The position numbers and the translations under genes are program-made. Of a DNA stretch of 64,000 nucleotides, positions 62,963 to 64,000 are shown piece after piece. Source of the stretch: Margaritifera margaritifera (taxonomy: Eukaryota; Mollusca; Bivalvia; Unionida; Margaritiferidae); assembly GCA_029931535.1 (NCBI GenBank), contig JAQPZY010001186.1:1-64000 (forward strand), written 5' to 3'. The notes beneath the pieces were generated by a model that worked only from the letters and a program-made list of their open reading frames with translations, ran no database searches and was not told the DNA's origin. Position 1 is the stretch's first letter. Each line of letters begins with the position of its first letter.

Positions 62963-63235
62963 CAAAAATTTGCATCCACAGCTTCACGTGTAACAACGAT
63001 AGATTGACATTGTTTTTCAAAGTGCTTCATTATTTTGTACGCGACAACCTTGCCCAGTTGTGTAGTTTGCGACGTTACAACATATCTTTTGATAGCAGTC
63101 ATAACTTTTGCATCTATTTATACTTTAGGCTTTCTCAGCGGGTGCTTTACACAAATTATAAATTGTGTCATGTTTCGGCAATTAAAGATGTGTACGTTTG
63201 GGCTGAAGGATTTTTACTACCATTAAAAGGTTCAT
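62600..63235 (+). repeat. Right copy of the 4,140-4,700 repeat with a 33 bp minisatellite
   Basis: Contains about four ~33 bp units built on ATCGTCAGACTAATxATACTACATGAT between 62,610 and 62,762, then single-copy matches to the left relative up to 63,235. An (AT)n tract at 62,914-62,956 stands where the left copy has only a few AT units. Confidence 0.6.
62914..62956. repeat. (AT)n microsatellite
   Basis: AT run with one TACATA interruption, inside a dispersed repeat. Confidence 0.95.
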
Positions 63236-64000
63236 ATAGCTTCGCTGGGCTATACAGAATGATGGCAACTGATAAAATTATCTATTTTATATTTGTGTAT
63301 TAACATATTTTGCTATTTTCACATCGTGTGGACACAAAAATATCGACAGACAATCGTATAGTATAATGGATGCAAGCATTTTGAACAAGTCTATTTAATA
63401 GTTTATTGCTTTGTTAGAAATTCATCAGTTGTAATGCTGACAATTTTTGTAACACTAGGCAGGTGGCAGTACACGAATATGTGATCCTGCTTTTAGTTCG
63501 TCTGCATCAACTACTTTTCAGCAAACGTGCACCAACGCGTTAATTATATGATTGGATGTCAGGTAATATCAACATAAATTCTTTAGTGTGTGTGCGTGTA
63601 TATATACGTGGGTGTGTGGGTGTGTGTGTTTGTCTTTTCGTCATATATTGATATTGCTTATGAGACTGGTGGACCTCTTATGGAAAGTCATAGAGTCTTA
63701 GCTGTGCTGGCTTATAAGGACATTATTTAAATTAAACACTTAGCTTTATCAATTAAAACAATATAATTCTAAATTACTAAATCACGATTGATCTTTTAAC
63801 ATATTAAGTTCTATATCAGGCTAATGCAAATTACTCATGGCAATATTGTATTAGGGTTGAGAAGTTTGGGGTTTGGGAAAAATAAAAAAGTGAGTTCGAG
63901 ATGATTTTTTCTGACGCTCAATAGCAGTGCTTCTTCTGATACAGCTAATTGACCGTAAAGGAGCGATCATACGCCGCAAGGTGGGATAGCAACTAAGTAA
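63236..64000. other. Right end of the window
   Basis: AT-rich, with a short GT-rich tract at 63,595-63,640. Nothing else recognised. Confidence 0.5.

Overview
The window looks like nuclear DNA of a metazoan, most likely a mollusc and plausibly a cephalopod. It is AT-rich, has long introns with GT/AG borders, carries more than twenty long (AT)n microsatellites, and contains tRNA-derived SINEs, LINE and Penelope-like relics and a Polinton/adintovirus-like fragment. There are no bacterial-style operons, no rRNA and no CRISPR. The organism is inferred from these traits; no species marker is visible.

The one substantial host gene is on the minus strand. It starts at 57,287 with a signal peptide and runs leftward through at least 14 coding exons to 24,924. 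It encodes a secreted M12B (reprolysin/ADAMTS-like) zinc metalloproteinase. Exon phases are compatible throughout, giving about 543 codons up to the last exon placed. The product has a signal peptide, a prodomain, a catalytic domain with the HExxHxxGxxHD zinc motif and Met-turn, and a Cys-rich disintegrin-like region. The end of the gene is not resolved; two weak candidate last exons lie at 22,092-22,169 and 20,639-20,836. Such enzymes are secreted by cephalopod salivary glands and many other tissues; the sequence does not show which role applies.

The left third (1-17,100) is a mobile-element field. 1,320-3,645 holds a dispersed repeat with a ~960 bp tandem duplication. 5,583-8,018 is a GC-richer, broken Polinton/adintovirus-like remnant with integrase, phospholipase A2-like domain, packaging ATPase and a possible capsid-associated small protein. 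8,019-10,432 is a 2.4 kb element bounded by inverted CACTGGTCTAC termini, encoding a broken Cys/His-rich protein of a repetitive animal family that may be CACTA-like. A second, truncated copy lies inverted at 13,570-14,335. Between them is one copy (11,450-13,085) of a 1.6 kb repeat whose other copy is at 58,690-60,255.

Introns of the metalloproteinase gene hold further relics: a LINE RNase H domain (55,565-56,345), a Penelope-like RT/GIY-YIG relic (51,151-51,970), decayed coding-like tracts (36,300-39,600 and 52,080-52,590), a tRNA-like SINE (42,318-42,415) and a degenerate tandem array (27,700-29,060). Two SINE copies ending in (AT)n are at 23,940-24,564. The right end (61,000-63,235) carries inverted copies of the repeats seen at the left end. 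All annotation is by eye from the sequence.
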